NCBI GenBank assembly: GCA_902525995.1
Contig: CABZJG010000055.1
Coordinates: 1-10,267 of the forward strand
DNA length: 10,267 bases
DNA from: Paracoccaceae bacterium
GTDB taxonomy: Bacteria; Pseudomonadota; Alphaproteobacteria; Rhodobacterales; Rhodobacteraceae
Direction: 5' to 3'
Shown: in pieces, positions 1 through 5,923 of the stretch
Layout of the letters: each line of letters starts with the position of its first letter
Numbering within the stretch: the first letter of the stretch is position 1
The notes under the pieces: model-generated
What the model saw: the letters and a program-made list of their open reading frames with translations, nothing else
Databases searched by the model: none
What the model was told of the DNA's origin: nothing
Position numbers and translations under genes: made by a program

Positions 1-580
1 TGATCGAAATTACATTATGACCCATACTAGCATCGTAGTAGGCGCTATCTCCACGGCGCATCTCAATTGGTTCATAGAATTCAGTATATAGGGTGATGAT
101 TCCTGTTAGGACATATAAGAATTCCTCTCCGTCATGGCGAACCCATTCACCAAATTCTTCGAAACTCCGCGCGCGTATTCGAGCCTGATATGGAAGCATC
201 TTTTTTTGGGTTAGACCTTCACACAGCAAATCGTGCTCATACGTGGTTGTTGCGTGGGCTGTCCCCTGCCCTGCTTTTGTCACGATCAATCTACCACTGA
301 CTTCATTCTTGCTTGGTGGCGTGAACAATTGGGGCACTGAAATTTCAAGCCCAACAGCTAACTTTTTCAAAGCGTCATATGTTGGTGACATTTGCCCGTT
401 TTCAATTTTTGACAATGTTGATCTAGCGAGCCCGGCTTGTTGCGCAGCTTGTTCTAAGGTCCAGTTTCGTGCTTTGCGCAGGCTGCGAACACGAGAACCA
501 AGGTTCAGCGGTTCGGCGCTCTCTTGCAGTCCGCCTTCACGGGCGATTCTAATTAAAGATTTTGGATCTTTGGATGGCAT
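1..580 (-). CDS. XRE-family regulator with C-terminal cupin domain (partial, runs off left edge)
   Basis: A cytoplasmic transcription factor of the HTH-XRE plus cupin_2 family. Reading minus from ATG 578-580 gives 193 open codons before the edge; the C-terminus is missing. Residues about 28-86 form the helix-turn-helix, with the typical core LARSTLSKIENGQMSPTYDA. Residues about 145-193 begin a small-molecule-binding cupin: H149-DGEEFLYVLTG resembles cupin motif 1 and GDSAYYDASMGHNV motif 2. The usual family length is about 185-220 residues, so little is lost. It is transcribed away from the acyl-CoA ligase across an 83-bp gap, the usual layout for a regulator controlling its divergent neighbour. 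Members of this family sense small metabolites such as amines or organic acids; the ligand here cannot be read from the sequence. Nothing looks broken. Confidence 0.9.
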   Translation of the reverse strand, partial: MPSKDPKSLIRIAREGGLQESAEPLNLGSRVRSLRKARNWTLEQAAQQAGLARSTLSKIENGQMSPTYDALKKLAVGLEISVPQLFTPPSKNEVSGRLIVTKAGQGTAHATTTYEHDLLCEGLTQKKMLPYQARIRARSFEEFGEWVRHDGEEFLYVLTGIITLYTEFYEPIEMRRGDSAYYDASMGHNVISI

Positions 581-663
581 AGGTTATTTATAAGGCTAGA
601 CTATCTTGCTTGCAACGTAGATCATGAGGTTTCGGGATATCAAAATGTGGTGAGTATATAGAA
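581..663. promoter_or_regulatory. Divergent intergenic region with candidate operator
   Basis: The short gap between the XRE-cupin gene and the ligase must hold both promoters. I see a small inverted repeat TTGC-TT-GCAA at 606-615, which could be part of a regulator site. No clear -35/-10 pair with 16-18 bp spacing is visible on either strand. The operator call is inference from layout and symmetry only. Confidence 0.25.
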
Positions 664-666
664 ATG
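649..666 (+). promoter_or_regulatory. Shine-Dalgarno-like site and ATG out of frame with the ligase
   Basis: GGTGAG at 649-654 lies 9 nt before ATG 664-666, a good ribosome-binding arrangement. That ATG is not in the ligase frame and would give a 22-codon peptide only. The in-frame start TTG 699 has no purine-rich site before it. This favours 664 as the ancestral ligase start, now separated from its gene by a one-base shift, or misread by a sequencing or assembly error. Confidence 0.45.
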
Positions 667-698
667 GTGATCATCCGCGTTGCCCTGCCCCATTTAAC

Positions 699-2186
699 TT
701 GGCGGCATATGCATTGTCTTTTGCAGATGTAACTCCGAATAAACCTGCCTTGTTAATGGTTAATTCACAACATGTGATAGAAACTTGGTCATATAAAGCT
801 CTCAGAAATGCGGTATTATCAACCGCCTATGGATTTCTCAAACAGGGCCTATGCCCCAAAGATCGCATTTTGCTTCGCTTGGGAAATACTGTCGAGTTTC
901 CAATTGCATATCTTGCAGCGATTGCCGTTGATTTGGTCCCGGTGCCCACTTCATCGCAACTGACAGAGCGTGAAGTTGAAGCCATTATTGCAACAATCCA
1001 ACCAAAGGCAATTTTAACTTCTAGTGAAACCCAATGCCCGGAACAGACAAATGCAGTTCAGATTACCCACACTGAACTAAAGAAAATGCAAAAGGAACCT
1101 TTGGCTGATTTTATTTATGGTGATCCAAACCGCTTAGCCTATATAGTCTTTACTTCTGGAACATCTGCCCGTCCAAACGCAGTGATGCATGCCCATAGGG
1201 TTATTTGGGCGCGGCAAATGATGGTTAGTGACTGGTACCAGTTAAGGTCAAACGATCGGTTATTGCACGCAGGGGCATTTAATTGGACATTCACATTGGG
1301 AACAGGGCTTTTGGACCCATGGTCTATAGGCGCGACGGCTCTGGTTCCTGAGCTTGGTTCAGGCTTTGAAGATATTCCCGATCTTCTTGAAAAATATGAT
1401 GTCTCACTATTTGCCGCTGCACCTGGGATTTATCGCAAAATTCTAAAAAGCAAACATTCCTTCAAAGTACCTTCTTTACGGCATGGTTTGTCTGCTGGTG
1501 AAAAATTACAGCCCTCGGTCAGCAAAGATTGGAGCCATGCAACTGGAACAAAAATATATGAAGCCTATGGAATGACAGAGTGTTCAACTTTCATTTCTCA
1601 TAATTCACAAGTGAACTGCTCTGAGGATACGATTGGGAAGCCTCAAACCGGGCGCTCTGTGGCTATATTACCAATGGAGGGCGATGACCAACCCGTTGAA
1701 TTGGGTGAAATTGGAATAATTTCTATTGATATCAAAGATAGCGGTTTGATGCTTGGATACTTAAAAGACCAAACACCGGACACAGGTAATTACCGTAGAG
1801 ATTGGTTTTTAACCGGTGATATGGGCAAGATGGACGCAGATGGAGCCATCACATATCTTGGGCGAAATGACAACATGATGAACGCAGGTGGTTTCAGGGT
1901 ATCGCCTATTGAAGTTGAAGCCGTGCTGCTCACTCACCATGACATTGCATCAGTTGCAGTTTGTCAAATTGAAGTCAAAAATGACGTGATGATTATTGCT
2001 GCATTTTTTACGGCGCAGTGTGAGTTAAAAGAAGATGAACTAAAGATATTTGCATCGACCCGGCTTGCGCGATACAAGCAACCAAGAGCCTATTTCCAAC
2101 GTGAAAGCCTTCCTCACGGACCAAATGGAAAAATTCTTCGACGGAACCTAAAACAGTTACTAGGACCTTCTAATGATCAGACTTGA
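699..2186 (+). CDS. AMP-forming acyl-CoA ligase (ANL superfamily), N-terminus uncertain
   Basis: Activates a carboxylic acid to an acyl-AMP and then to the CoA thioester in the cytoplasm. ANL motifs are in order: phosphate-binding loop FTSGTSARPNAVMHAHR at 151-167 (numbered from TTG 699), YEAYGMTE at 287-294, WFLTGDMG at 369-376, hinge region YLGRNDNMMNAGGFR at 386-400, and PNGKILRR at 475-482 with catalytic Lys478. The length, 495, is normal. The substrate is unknown; the SARPNAV loop and the overall pattern recall aryl/short-acyl ligases of Alphaproteobacteria. TTG 699 is the only ATG/GTG/TTG after the in-frame stop at 651-653, yet the codons at 666-698 read GDHPRCPAPFNL and continue smoothly into AAYALSF, as a ligase N-terminus should. 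A one-base loss just after ATG 664 would explain this. The 3' end overlaps the FrnE-like gene by 14 bp, implying one operon. Confidence 0.88.
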   Translation: MAAYALSFADVTPNKPALLMVNSQHVIETWSYKALRNAVLSTAYGFLKQGLCPKDRILLRLGNTVEFPIAYLAAIAVDLVPVPTSSQLTEREVEAIIATIQPKAILTSSETQCPEQTNAVQITHTELKKMQKEPLADFIYGDPNRLAYIVFTSGTSARPNAVMHAHRVIWARQMMVSDWYQLRSNDRLLHAGAFNWTFTLGTGLLDPWSIGATALVPELGSGFEDIPDLLEKYDVSLFAAAPGIYRKILKSKHSFKVPSLRHGLSAGEKLQPSVSKDWSHATGTKIYEAYGMTECSTFISHNSQVNCSEDTIGKPQTGRSVAILPMEGDDQPVELGEIGIISIDIKDSGLMLGYLKDQTPDTGNYRRDWFLTGDMGKMDADGAITYLGRNDNMMNAGGFRVSPIEVEAVLLTHHDIASVAVCQIEVKNDVMIIAAFFTAQCELKEDELKIFASTRLARYKQPRAYFQRESLPHGPNGKILRRNLKQLLGPSNDQT

Positions 2187-2838
2187 TATTTTTTCTGATC
2201 CCATTTGCCCGTGGTGTTTTATTGGAAAGCACAATCTTTTTGCAGCGCTCAGTGGCGTTGATAAAGACTTATTTTCCATTGAATGGCACCCGTTTCAACT
2301 TAATCCGGATATGCCGGAAGGTGGCATGGATCGACGCGCTTATCTTGAAACTAAATTTGGTGGCAAAGAGGGCGCAGTGCAAGCATATTTACCTGTTGTT
2401 GAGCATGCTAAATCGGCAGGTTTGGCTATCAATTTTGAAGCCATTACAAAAACACCTAACACGCTCAAGGCGCTGTGCTTGATCCATTGGGCTAAATTGG
2501 AAGGATGTCAGGCTGAGATAGTGCAAGCATTGTTTGAAGCCTACTTCTATCATGGGAAAGATATCGGAGATACCGAGATATTGGTTAATATTGCAGCTGC
2601 AGCCGGGATGGATACTGATATGGTCAAGCGATTGTTTGCCTCTGGCCAAGATAAATTGGAAATACAAGAAAGAGACGCATCGGCGCGAGACATGGGCGTT
2701 CATGCTGTGCCAACCTTTATTGTTGCCGGACAGCACGTTGTGAGCGGAGCACAATCCGTTGAAATGTGGCAGTCTGTTATTGAAGATATTCAAAAACAAC
2801 TTGAAATCCAAAGTGCTGGCATAGGCGAATTTGGTTGA
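2173..2838 (+). CDS. FrnE-like DsbA-family thioredoxin-fold oxidoreductase
   Basis: A 221-residue DsbA-like protein of the FrnE / 2-hydroxychromene-2-carboxylate isomerase group. The active site C12-P-W-C15 follows the first strand (IFSDPICPWCFIG), and the cis-proline loop is GVHAVPTF with Pro180. A helical insertion fills residues about 50-150. There is no signal peptide, so it acts in the cytoplasm, unlike classical DsbA. ATG 2173 has AGGA at 2162-2165, seven bases upstream. The start lies inside the end of the ligase gene, so the two are probably co-translated. CPWC with both cysteines fits thiol-disulfide or glutathione-linked chemistry rather than a pure isomerase, which usually carries Ser at the first position. 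The substrate is unknown; the pairing suggests a role in handling the ligase's acyl-CoA product or protecting thiols. Confidence 0.9.
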   Translation: MIRLDIFSDPICPWCFIGKHNLFAALSGVDKDLFSIEWHPFQLNPDMPEGGMDRRAYLETKFGGKEGAVQAYLPVVEHAKSAGLAINFEAITKTPNTLKALCLIHWAKLEGCQAEIVQALFEAYFYHGKDIGDTEILVNIAAAAGMDTDMVKRLFASGQDKLEIQERDASARDMGVHAVPTFIVAGQHVVSGAQSVEMWQSVIEDIQKQLEIQSAGIGEFG

Positions 2839-2983
2839 GTAGATTAATGTTTCAGGTTTAGTGATAAATTTAGAATCCAAAAGATTTGAACTTAAAAGTA
2901 TACCATTGCATACAGGGGTTGCATAACCTTGAAAATGCGCTAAGAGACGCAAAGAATGTAACGCTATAAAAGGACACGGCACC
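2839..2983 (+). promoter_or_regulatory. icd upstream region with direct repeat and ribosome-binding site
   Basis: This 145-bp gap has no terminator-like hairpin after the FrnE-like gene. A direct repeat TTGCATA occurs at 2906-2912 and 2919-2925 (13 bp apart), the second inside GGTTGCATAACC with short inverted arms. TTGAAC at 2886 and TTGAAA at 2929 are possible -35 elements, but no convincing -10 sits at the right distance. AGGA at 2971-2974 is the icd ribosome-binding site, nine bases before ATG 2984. Confidence 0.3.
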
Positions 2984-4198
2984 ATGAGTAGGATAAAAGT
3001 CGACAATCAAGTCGTCGAACTTGACGGAGATGAAATGACCAGAATTATCTGGGATTTCATCAAGCAAAAACTTATTCTGCCGTATCTTGATGTGGATTTA
3101 TTGTACTATGATTTGGGCATAGAAGAGCGTGACCGCACAAATGATCAAATTACAATTGATGCCGCTGAAAAAATTAAAGAAGTCGGCGTGGGGGTTAAGT
3201 GCGCGACAATTACGCCCGATGAAGCCAGAGTGGAAGAATTTGGGCTCAAAAAAATGTGGCGCTCGCCCAACGGAACCATCCGAAACATTTTAGGCGGTGT
3301 TGTGTTTCGTCAGCCAATTATCTGTTCAAACGTTCCGCGCCTTGTCCCCGGTTGGACCCAGCCGATTGTTATTGGCCGGCACGCCTTTGGTGATCAATAT
3401 CGCGCCACCGATATGAAATTCCTTGGTCCCGGCACACTTTCGATGAAGTTTGTCGGCGAAGATGGTGAGGTGGTTGAGCATGAAGTGTTTAAAGCGCCGT
3501 CATCGGGTGTTTTCATGTCAATGTATAATCTTGATAATTCGATCATCGACTTTGCTCGAGCCTCGATGAACTATGGGCTTAACCTTGGCTGGCCAGTTTA
3601 CCTGTCGACTAAAAATACCATTATGAAACAATATGATGGACGATTCATGGAACTTTTCCAGAAAGTCTATGAAGAAGAGTTCGAAGATAAGTTCAAAGCC
3701 AAAGGCATTCATTACGAGCATCGTTTAATCGATGACATGGTTGCCTGCGCGATGAAATGGAACGGTGGTTTTGTTTGGGCTTGTAAAAATTATGATGGCG
3801 ATGTGCAGTCGGATACAGTTGCCCAAGGATTTGGCTCTTTGGGGTTGATGACATCGCAACTTATGACGCCAGATGGAAAGATTGTAGAAGCAGAGGCCGC
3901 CCACGGAACGGTAACGCGCCACTATCGTCAGCATCAGAAAGGTGAGGCCACCTCTACCAACTCAATTGCCTCTATTTTTGCTTGGACTGGTGGATTAAAG
4001 CACCGTGCAAAACTTGATGAAAATGCACCACTTTTGAAGTTTGCGACCACCTTGGAAGAGGTGATCGTCAAAACTGTGGAAAGCGGTGATATGACCAAAG
4101 ACCTCGCTCTATTGGTGGGACCTGACCAGAAATGGTTAAGCACCATAGGCTTTCTTGAAAAAGTTGATGAAAATCTAAACTCCGCCCTGGTTGGCTGA
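2984..4198 (+). CDS. icd: NADP-dependent isocitrate dehydrogenase (homodimeric, animal-type)
   Basis: Oxidises and decarboxylates isocitrate to 2-oxoglutarate, giving NADPH, in the TCA cycle. At 404 residues it has the size of the subfamily shared by many Alphaproteobacteria and eukaryotic IDH1/2, not the E. coli type. Substrate residues are in place: SPNGTIRN at 94-101 with Ser94 and Arg100, Arg109, and GRHAFGDQYR at 131-140 with Arg132, which keeps the human IDH1 number. The metal-binding signature NYDGDVQSDTVAQGFGSLG runs 269-287, with Asp273 and Asp277. HGTVTRHY at 308-315 carries the Arg-His pair that selects NADP over NAD. Start ATG 2984 gives the usual N-terminus and has AGGA upstream. 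The gene is complete, is followed by a hairpin terminator, and converges with the amidotransferase gene. Confidence 0.98.
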   Translation: MSRIKVDNQVVELDGDEMTRIIWDFIKQKLILPYLDVDLLYYDLGIEERDRTNDQITIDAAEKIKEVGVGVKCATITPDEARVEEFGLKKMWRSPNGTIRNILGGVVFRQPIICSNVPRLVPGWTQPIVIGRHAFGDQYRATDMKFLGPGTLSMKFVGEDGEVVEHEVFKAPSSGVFMSMYNLDNSIIDFARASMNYGLNLGWPVYLSTKNTIMKQYDGRFMELFQKVYEEEFEDKFKAKGIHYEHRLIDDMVACAMKWNGGFVWACKNYDGDVQSDTVAQGFGSLGLMTSQLMTPDGKIVEAEAAHGTVTRHYRQHQKGEATSTNSIASIFAWTGGLKHRAKLDENAPLLKFATTLEEVIVKTVESGDMTKDLALLVGPDQKWLSTIGFLEKVDENLNSALVG

Positions 4199-4208
4199 AT
4201 ATAAAAGC

Positions 4209-4241
4209 AATTTAGCGCGGATGTTTCAATTCGCGCTAAAT
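4209..4241. terminator. Bidirectional hairpin between icd and the amidotransferase gene
   Basis: Perfect 10-bp arms ATTTAGCGCG (4210-4219) and CGCGCTAAAT (4232-4241) enclose a 12-nt loop. On the minus strand the hairpin is followed by a T-containing run (TTGCTTTTA); on the plus strand the tail is less T-rich. It serves converging genes. The amidotransferase stop codon (4236-4238) lies within the right arm. Confidence 0.75.
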
Positions 4242-4997
4242 AAGATTCTGAATTAAAACATCTTTTTTATCAAAAATACAAAACGAATTGCTTTTCACTC
4301 TTGTCCATCCATTGTGATTTTCATCTAATGGTTCAGAAACAATCGCCCAACTATCGTTTCGCTTGTACCTTCGGTAATATATCGATGGGGCCCAGCGGTC
4401 AGATGCATACCGCACTGCATAAAGCTTTTTGCCATCTGAAAAGGCAATAGACAGTCGCAGATGGGGCGTGATAGGCGAGAGCTGTTCAAAAAGCTTAACC
4501 GTTTCGGCAATCGCCCCTTTGGGATTTTTGTCCAGCCCCTGCCCCACAGCATTTAGAAAAAAAGACTCGCTATCGGTTGCACCTTTACGGTGGTTATACA
4601 GCGCATCCGGGATCAACATATCTGCCTTTTTTCGCACCTGTTCAAACCCGCCAATTAATCCATTGTGCATAAAGCTCCAATTATCGACCACAAAGGGATG
4701 ACTATTGTTTCGACTAATCGCAGTTCCTGTAGACGCACGTACATGAGCAAGAAAGAGATGGGATTGAACTTGATTTGCAACAGATCTGAGGTTCACATCC
4801 GACCACGCTGGATGCACGTCTTTGTAAAGTCCCGGTTCCGTACGTCTGCCATACCAAGCGATACCAAAACCATCACCGTTTAAGCGCGCTTTACCTTCAT
4901 CTGCTGCCCTACTTTGTTCAATCAAAGAATGTTCTGGAGCGCTGAGGATATCAGACAAATAGATTGGTGCTCCAATATAACCGGCCCAACGACACAT
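4236..4997 (-). CDS. Class II glutamine amidotransferase, YafJ/EgtC-type Ntn hydrolase
   Basis: A 253-residue stand-alone glutaminase-type domain of the Gn_AT_II family. Met1-Cys2 is the expected start: after removal of Met, Cys2 becomes the N-terminal nucleophile that attacks the glutamine amide. Other family blocks: NGDGFGIAWYG at 40-50, FLAHVRASTGT at 82-92, SHPFVVDNWSFMHNG at 99-113 (HNG near the oxyanion hole), TDSESFFLNA at 141-150, and SEPLD at 221-225. No synthetase domain is fused, and no ergothioneine gene (egtB/egtD) is nearby, so an EgtC role is not supported and the acceptor is unknown. The gene begins directly after the stop of the DUF6356-like gene (TAAATG), with GAGG upstream, so the two form one operon. 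It ends inside the terminator shared with icd. Confidence 0.92.
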   Translation of the reverse strand: MCRWAGYIGAPIYLSDILSAPEHSLIEQSRAADEGKARLNGDGFGIAWYGRRTEPGLYKDVHPAWSDVNLRSVANQVQSHLFLAHVRASTGTAISRNNSHPFVVDNWSFMHNGLIGGFEQVRKKADMLIPDALYNHRKGATDSESFFLNAVGQGLDKNPKGAIAETVKLFEQLSPITPHLRLSIAFSDGKKLYAVRYASDRWAPSIYYRRYKRNDSWAIVSEPLDENHNGWTRVKSNSFCIFDKKDVLIQNLI

Positions 4998-5204
4998 TTA
5001 CTGACCTCGGTTGTGGGTTTTGTGATAAAGACCGGCAATTATTGAACTTGCTGTTTTCTCAAAAAATGCTGGAATAATGGCGTGGATTAGCGCTGCAAAC
5101 GCGGCAAGAAACAGAAGACTTGAAAACCTCAAAGCAAATTGCGCGTGTTCAAAATATGTTTCTTTGACACTCTGCGGATGATTGATGAACAGTTTTTTAT
5201 ACAT
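4998..5204 (-). CDS. Small membrane protein, DUF6356-like
   Basis: A 68-residue protein with one hydrophobic segment at about residues 23-48 (ALRFSSLLFLAAFAALIHAI region), so probably anchored in the inner membrane. The N-terminal pattern HPQSVKETYFEHAQFA and the following IHAIIPAFFEKTAS match what I recall of the DUF6356 family: HPxSVxETYxEH, then a membrane helix, then F-P-F-xF-xxTxS. Function is unknown. Start ATG 5202-5204 has a strong ribosome-binding site, AAGGAG (5211-5216), six bases away. Its TAA immediately precedes the amidotransferase ATG, so translation is likely coupled. Being first in the operon, it faces the Lrp/AsnC gene across 114 bp that contain a palindrome. Family assignment is from memory of the motif, not a search. 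Confidence 0.82.
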   Translation of the reverse strand: MYKKLFINHPQSVKETYFEHAQFALRFSSLLFLAAFAALIHAIIPAFFEKTASSIIAGLYHKTHNRGQ

Positions 5205-5318
5205 TTTTTTCTCCTTCTACCTAGGGAGATTTGTAAAAATATATCTTGCAAAATAGTTCCCAAATATTTCATATAAAAAATAATTTATGGGATTTTATCC
5301 CACTAAAATGGTGTAAAA
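5205..5318. promoter_or_regulatory. Divergent promoter region, DUF6356-like operon / Lrp-type regulator
   Basis: An AT-rich 114-bp spacer with both promoters. The clearest element is the perfect inverted repeat TGGGAT-TTT-ATCCCA at 5288-5302, starting 17 bp before the first base of the Lrp-type GTG start. An extra half-site TCCCA at 5258-5262 lies about 30 bp, roughly three helical turns, from the left arm. Lrp/AsnC regulators bind AT-rich ~15-bp palindromes in phased arrays, so autoregulation and control of the divergent operon are plausible. No unambiguous -35/-10 pair is visible. Confidence 0.6.
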
Positions 5319-5783
5319 GTGGAAATAGATACATTTGATAGAAAAATCCTGCAGTCCATTCAAAAAGACTGCGGCATGTCTATTGAAAGCCTTGGCGAGC
5401 AAGTTGGTCTGTCCAGAAATGCTGTGTGGCGCCGGGTCAAGGCTCTTGAAGAACATGGCTTTGTGAAACATAAAGTGGCTATTTTAGAGCCGCAAAAACT
5501 TGGGCTAGATTTGCAGGTTTTTGTACAAATTAGAACCAGCGAACATAACCCCGATTGGAGAAAGCGATTAGCACAAACAGTTCAAGCCTTGCCTCAGATA
5601 CAATCTGTTCACCGTATGACCGGTGATCTAGACTATCTTATCATGGCTCGGGTGGCCAATATGGCGGAATATGACCAATTATACCAACGATTAACCAAAA
5701 ATATTCACATGAGTGACGTATCCGCAAGCTTTGTGATGGAGAGCCTGAAAGAAACAACCGAAATCCCAGTTTCTTTACTTTAG
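5319..5783 (+). CDS. Lrp/AsnC-family transcriptional regulator
   Basis: A 154-residue regulator of normal family length. The N-terminal winged helix-turn-helix spans residues about 3-60: DTFDRKILQSIQ opens it, and LSRNAVWRRVKALEEHGFVK contains the recognition helix and wing. The RAM (AsnC ligand-binding) domain follows from about 65 to 145, with the effector and multimer loop TGDLDYLIMARV at 101-112. Such proteins assemble into dimers and octamers and respond to amino acids; the ligand here is unknown. GTG 5319 is the only start after the in-frame TAA at 5304, and the protein begins as family members do. The ribosome-binding site is poor (GGTG at 5310). The gene is divergent to the DUF6356-like/amidotransferase operon, its likely target besides itself. 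Confidence 0.95.
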   Translation: MEIDTFDRKILQSIQKDCGMSIESLGEQVGLSRNAVWRRVKALEEHGFVKHKVAILEPQKLGLDLQVFVQIRTSEHNPDWRKRLAQTVQALPQIQSVHRMTGDLDYLIMARVANMAEYDQLYQRLTKNIHMSDVSASFVMESLKETTEIPVSLL

Positions 5784-5786
5784 ATC

Positions 5787-5815
5787 AAAAAAATGGGGGG
5801 CATAAGCCCCCCTTT
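5787..5815 (-). terminator. Intrinsic terminator, oriented mainly for nrdJ
   Basis: Seven-pair G/C arms GGGGGGC (5795-5801) and GCCCCCC (5806-5812) with the loop ATAA. Read on the minus strand, the stem is followed by one A and then seven T (5793-5787), the classical form, so it ends the nrdJ transcript. On the plus strand only TTT follows, so it can act more weakly for the Lrp-type gene, whose stop is just upstream. Confidence 0.88.
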
Positions 5816-5923
5816 GAAAGTCTCACCGTTCAAGCTCATCATTGTACCGCTCGATTTATGTTTATGCCTGCGGCCTGAACGTCGTCAGGGGTGAGCGCAC
5901 CCTCCCCGTGTCTCTATTTTCCT
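5816..5923. other. nrdJ 3' untranslated region
   Basis: The stretch between the nrdJ stop and its terminator. It contains two minor hairpins, CCTGA/TCAGG near 5874-5889 and GGGTG-AGCG-CACCC at 5889-5902; they overlap by one base. No T-tract follows either, and no gene is visible. Confidence 0.4.

Noticed and set aside
243..593. Plus-strand ORF of 116 codons
   Set aside because: It lies antisense to the well-supported XRE-cupin gene and has no family-like sequence.
645..653. ATG 645 as the ligase start
   Set aside because: It is in frame but followed by TGG and the stop TGA.
2389..3006. Minus-strand ORF of 205 codons
   Set aside because: It is antisense to the FrnE-like gene and the start of icd; its composition is that of a shadow frame.
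4236..4997. Assignment of the amidotransferase as EgtC (ergothioneine pathway)
   Set aside because: No egtA, egtB or egtD gene is in the window, and the wider YafJ-like family explains the motifs equally well.
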